Shown: positions 5,930 through 7,869 of the stretch, piece after piece
Layout of the letters: every line of letters begins with the position of its first letter
Numbering within the stretch: the stretch's first letter is position 1
Origin: Saprospiraceae bacterium UBA2365
GTDB taxonomy: Bacteria > Bacteroidota > Bacteroidia > Chitinophagales > Saprospiraceae
Assembly: GCA_002344345.1 (NCBI GenBank)
Contig: DDTL01000197.1
Location: forward strand, 1-7,869
DNA length: 7,869 nucleotides
Direction: 5' to 3'
The notes under the pieces: generated by a model
What the model was told of the DNA's origin: nothing
Seen by the model: the letters and a program-made list of their open reading frames with translations, nothing else
Databases searched by the model: none
Translations under genes and position numbers: made by a program

Positions 5930-7366
5930 TCACCTGACTACAATGAATTTTTTGAAATTTGCCGGAAACTCTTTAAAACGAATAAAATAATAACCTTCAG
6001 GCAAATCAGAAATATCCATATTACCAATATGTGGCAGCCATTGTTCCTTTACAACAAAACCTTGTAAATTGCAGATCTGAACAGTCTTCATTTGTTCCCA
6101 GGAAGAAGATACAATAGTAATATAATTATTGGCAGGATTCGGGTAAAAGGAAAAAACAAATAATTCAGTTGACCCCGCAGATGATAAACTGTCATTGAAT
6201 TCAAAAGCCCCGATATCAATGGAATGATAAATACTTCTGTTTTCAAAATTACAAGTGTCTTTATACATTTTATCGGGTATCAACTGATATTCTCCGACGC
6301 TGATATCAATATCCAATCCGGCATCAACAGCTTCAGACTGTTCTGATAAATGATAGTTGTTATTTTCAGGATCCAGAAACCCGCAATCTGCGATGATATC
6401 AGTAACAATATTATTCGAAGAATCTATGTTAGACGTTGCTCCAATGATCAATCCTCCGGTTTTGGCGCCAGCAAGAATATTGTTCTTCAGAAATATTTTG
6501 TTTGTTTCACTGTTTACATCCACAAAGCTACCTGTAGTTTTTTTATTGACAAAAGTGTTATTTACAATCCAGATATTATGTTGGGCCGAATTGGTAAGTC
6601 CTTCTTTACCATAACCTAAGATGTTGCTGTTGGCTGAATTCTGACCTTGTTCAATCACATTTCCCATAATTACTGCAGTACCTCCATTTGGCAGGTCGAT
6701 GTTTCTGCTGTCAATGGTTTCATAATTTGCAATTGTATTGTACAAAATAAAATTATAATCAGCTCTGCTTTTGAATTCATGCCCTTGTGCAACCGCATTG
6801 TAACTGAAGTTATACCTGAAAATCAGTGTATCAATATGACCTATGTAAATGTTATGTTGATATCCCGGATTTTGGGAACTGCCTCCATTCAAAAATTCTG
6901 AATATTCTACTGTTATGGTACAATCAGGAATGGCTCCGCATAATATTCCCATTTCGTTCCCATCAAACTTACATCGGTGAACCAATAGATTTGAGCCTTC
7001 CTGACGAATTCCTGCTCCATTATGATCTACAACTGCAGCATTTGCAAATTCAATATTGTCAATTCTGACATTGGCCCCGCTGATCACAAAAATACCTTTG
7101 CCATTGACCTGATCATTTGCAATAATACTTCCGGCTTCGAGCCGTGGTCTGCCTCCGACACCGACAATATACAGATCATTTTTATTCCATATGACCTGTG
7201 GATCATTTTTATAGGTTGCATAGTCAATAGCAATCGTATCGCCATGTTGTACCAAAGGAGCAACCTGACTACAATATTTGTACGTTTTTGAAGGACCAAC
7301 CTTCCATATAGCTGCAAAAGAAGGCAGACTCAAAATCAGTAAAATGATCGTTATAAAAGTTTTCAT
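5930..7366 (-). CDS. Secreted right-handed beta-helix protein with type IX sorting domain
   Basis: Predicted exported or cell-surface protein of 478 residues when started at the ATG at 7366. That start puts a typical signal peptide at the N terminus (MKTFITIILLILSLPSFA, cleavage near residue 18). A start at 7408 adds 14 lysine-rich residues and is less likely. Residues about 30-390 are repetitive, N/G/I/V-rich strands such as NIYIGHID, NFILYNTI, IWIVNNTF and IFLKNNIL, characteristic of right-handed parallel beta-helix folds (pectate-lyase-like). They end with AVDAG and DIGAFEF, common at the end of such domains. The last 73 residues (406-478) form a type IX secretion sorting domain: FYPNPANNYITI, a central LQG, DISDLPEGYYFIRF and a basic C terminus. 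No catalytic residues can be assigned, so enzyme versus adhesin is open. The gene is visibly more AT-rich than the nor genes. Confidence 0.85.
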   Translation of the reverse strand: MKTFITIILLILSLPSFAAIWKVGPSKTYKYCSQVAPLVQHGDTIAIDYATYKNDPQVIWNKNDLYIVGVGGRPRLEAGSIIANDQVNGKGIFVISGANVRIDNIEFANAAVVDHNGAGIRQEGSNLLVHRCKFDGNEMGILCGAIPDCTITVEYSEFLNGGSSQNPGYQHNIYIGHIDTLIFRYNFSYNAVAQGHEFKSRADYNFILYNTIANYETIDSRNIDLPNGGTAVIMGNVIEQGQNSANSNILGYGKEGLTNSAQHNIWIVNNTFVNKKTTGSFVDVNSETNKIFLKNNILAGAKTGGLIIGATSNIDSSNNIVTDIIADCGFLDPENNNYHLSEQSEAVDAGLDIDISVGEYQLIPDKMYKDTCNFENRSIYHSIDIGAFEFNDSLSSAGSTELFVFSFYPNPANNYITIVSSSWEQMKTVQICNLQGFVVKEQWLPHIGNMDISDLPEGYYFIRFKEFPANFKKFIVVR

Positions 7367-7465
7367 CAATATGTTTTTTATTTTTTTCTTTTGCCTTATG
7401 GAAAACACGGAAGATGCATCCGGATATCAGCAAAGATGGTATGTTCCCGGCAATTATCGGATAAA

Positions 7466-7789
7466 TCATTTTCGTTTCCTGAACAATACGATTCCGCAGC
7501 AGATCACTGCCACAGTTCCCAGCAACTTGAACAGAGCTGAAAATGACAGGATCTCAGGCATGCCGAACTTGACAAAAGAAAGCGTCATCCCTATGAGTGG
7601 TATAGCAATACCCAGGTACAAGGCGTATTTTTTGCCGGTAAAGATCAGCAATCCGGTAATGACATAGATCAACCCTACTACCAGCATGGCCGTACTTCCC
7701 GGATCACCGGGGCCTTTAAAATACAGAAATACATGCAGTATCCCTGAGAGCAGGATGAGTGATGCGGCTAATGGACGGAGTGAGTTCAT
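7466..7789 (-). CDS. Small four-helix integral membrane protein, function unknown
   Basis: I do not recognise a specific family. The 107-residue product has four hydrophobic segments (about 5-24, 34-51, 56-73 and 84-103), short polar loops (GPGDPGST at 26-33, TGKK at 51-54), and a basic cytoplasmic-type tail FRKRK. Its size and four-helix pattern resemble small DoxX-like or general inner-membrane proteins, but no diagnostic motif is seen. It has no metal-binding histidine cluster; H19 is the only histidine. It lies 99 nt upstream of the beta-helix gene on the same strand, so the two may be co-transcribed. Its GC content looks closer to that of the nor genes than to the beta-helix gene. The start at 7789 puts helix 1 close to the N terminus. 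Confidence 0.75.
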   Translation of the reverse strand: MNSLRPLAASLILLSGILHVFLYFKGPGDPGSTAMLVVGLIYVITGLLIFTGKKYALYLGIAIPLIGMTLSFVKFGMPEILSFSALFKLLGTVAVICCGIVLFRKRK

Positions 7790-7846
7790 AGATAATGTAT
7801 TTTAATTAATAGTGTCCGACAAATATTTTAAACGTTAGAATTATGT

Positions 7847-7869
7847 GTTCGAGATTCCTCACTTCGTTC
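7847..7869 (-). repeat. Short dispersed repeat (right copy, cut by window edge)
   Basis: On the - strand this reads GAACGAAGTGAGGAATC and then TCGAAC. It matches 5806-5828 at 19 of 23 positions in inverted orientation. The two copies bracket the - strand gene pair. The element probably continues past the window, so its full length is unknown. Confidence 0.45.

Noticed and set aside
7278..7667. 129-codon + strand frame across the two - strand genes
   Set aside because: It overlaps the signal peptide region of one gene and most of the four-helix protein gene. The - strand products have coherent features and this one does not.
1..7869. CRISPR array, tRNA, rRNA or transposase gene
   Set aside because: No regularly spaced direct repeats, cloverleaf-like segments, rRNA signatures or transposase motifs were seen on either strand.

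Overview
This window carries an almost complete denitrification-type nitric oxide reductase operon on the + strand, in the order norC-norB-norQ-norD-norE-norF (188 to 5707). A short two-gene segment lies on the - strand (5930 to 7789). The host is most likely a member of Bacteroidota. The main reason is that the large - strand gene ends in a classic type IX secretion (Por) sorting domain, which is restricted to that phylum. A TAnnTTTG-type promoter element and weak Shine-Dalgarno signals fit this. Nothing in the window allows a genus to be named.

Layout. Positions 1-187 form the control region of the operon. It holds two copies of a 22-bp palindrome with 9-bp arms and a 4-bp spacer (101-122 and 147-168), on either side of a candidate promoter element (133-140). 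norC (monohaem cytochrome c subunit) and norB (catalytic haem b/b3-FeB subunit) follow 25 nt apart. A 250-nt gap after norB contains a long imperfect inverted repeat (2016-2140), a 25-codon open frame, and a hairpin followed by a T run just ahead of norQ. norQ (MoxR-type AAA+ ATPase) and norD (VWA/MIDAS protein) are separated by 62 nt that can fold into a stem-loop. norE overlaps the end of norD by 26 nt and is interrupted by a single in-frame TGA (5071-5073). norF follows 10 nt after norE. A 222-nt convergent intergenic region contains a perfect 11-bp stem hairpin and a degenerate copy of a short repeat whose inverted partner lies at the right edge of the window.

How the genes work together. 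NorCB forms the membrane complex that reduces 2 NO to N2O with electrons from periplasmic or membrane donors. NorQ and NorD are the ATPase/VWA pair thought to insert or activate the non-haem FeB centre. NorE and NorF are small accessory membrane proteins related to cytochrome oxidase subunits III and IV. All metal ligands of NorB and NorC are present, so the core enzyme looks functional. norE looks broken unless the TGA is read through or is a sequencing error. The paired palindromes suggest a dimeric, probably NO-responsive, regulator.

The - strand segment encodes a small four-helix membrane protein and a secreted right-handed beta-helix protein. The latter is visibly more AT-rich than its neighbours and has no evident link to NO metabolism. 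I did not find an undescribed multi-gene system. The items most worth following up are the norE stop codon, the twin operators, and the palindromic element inside the operon.
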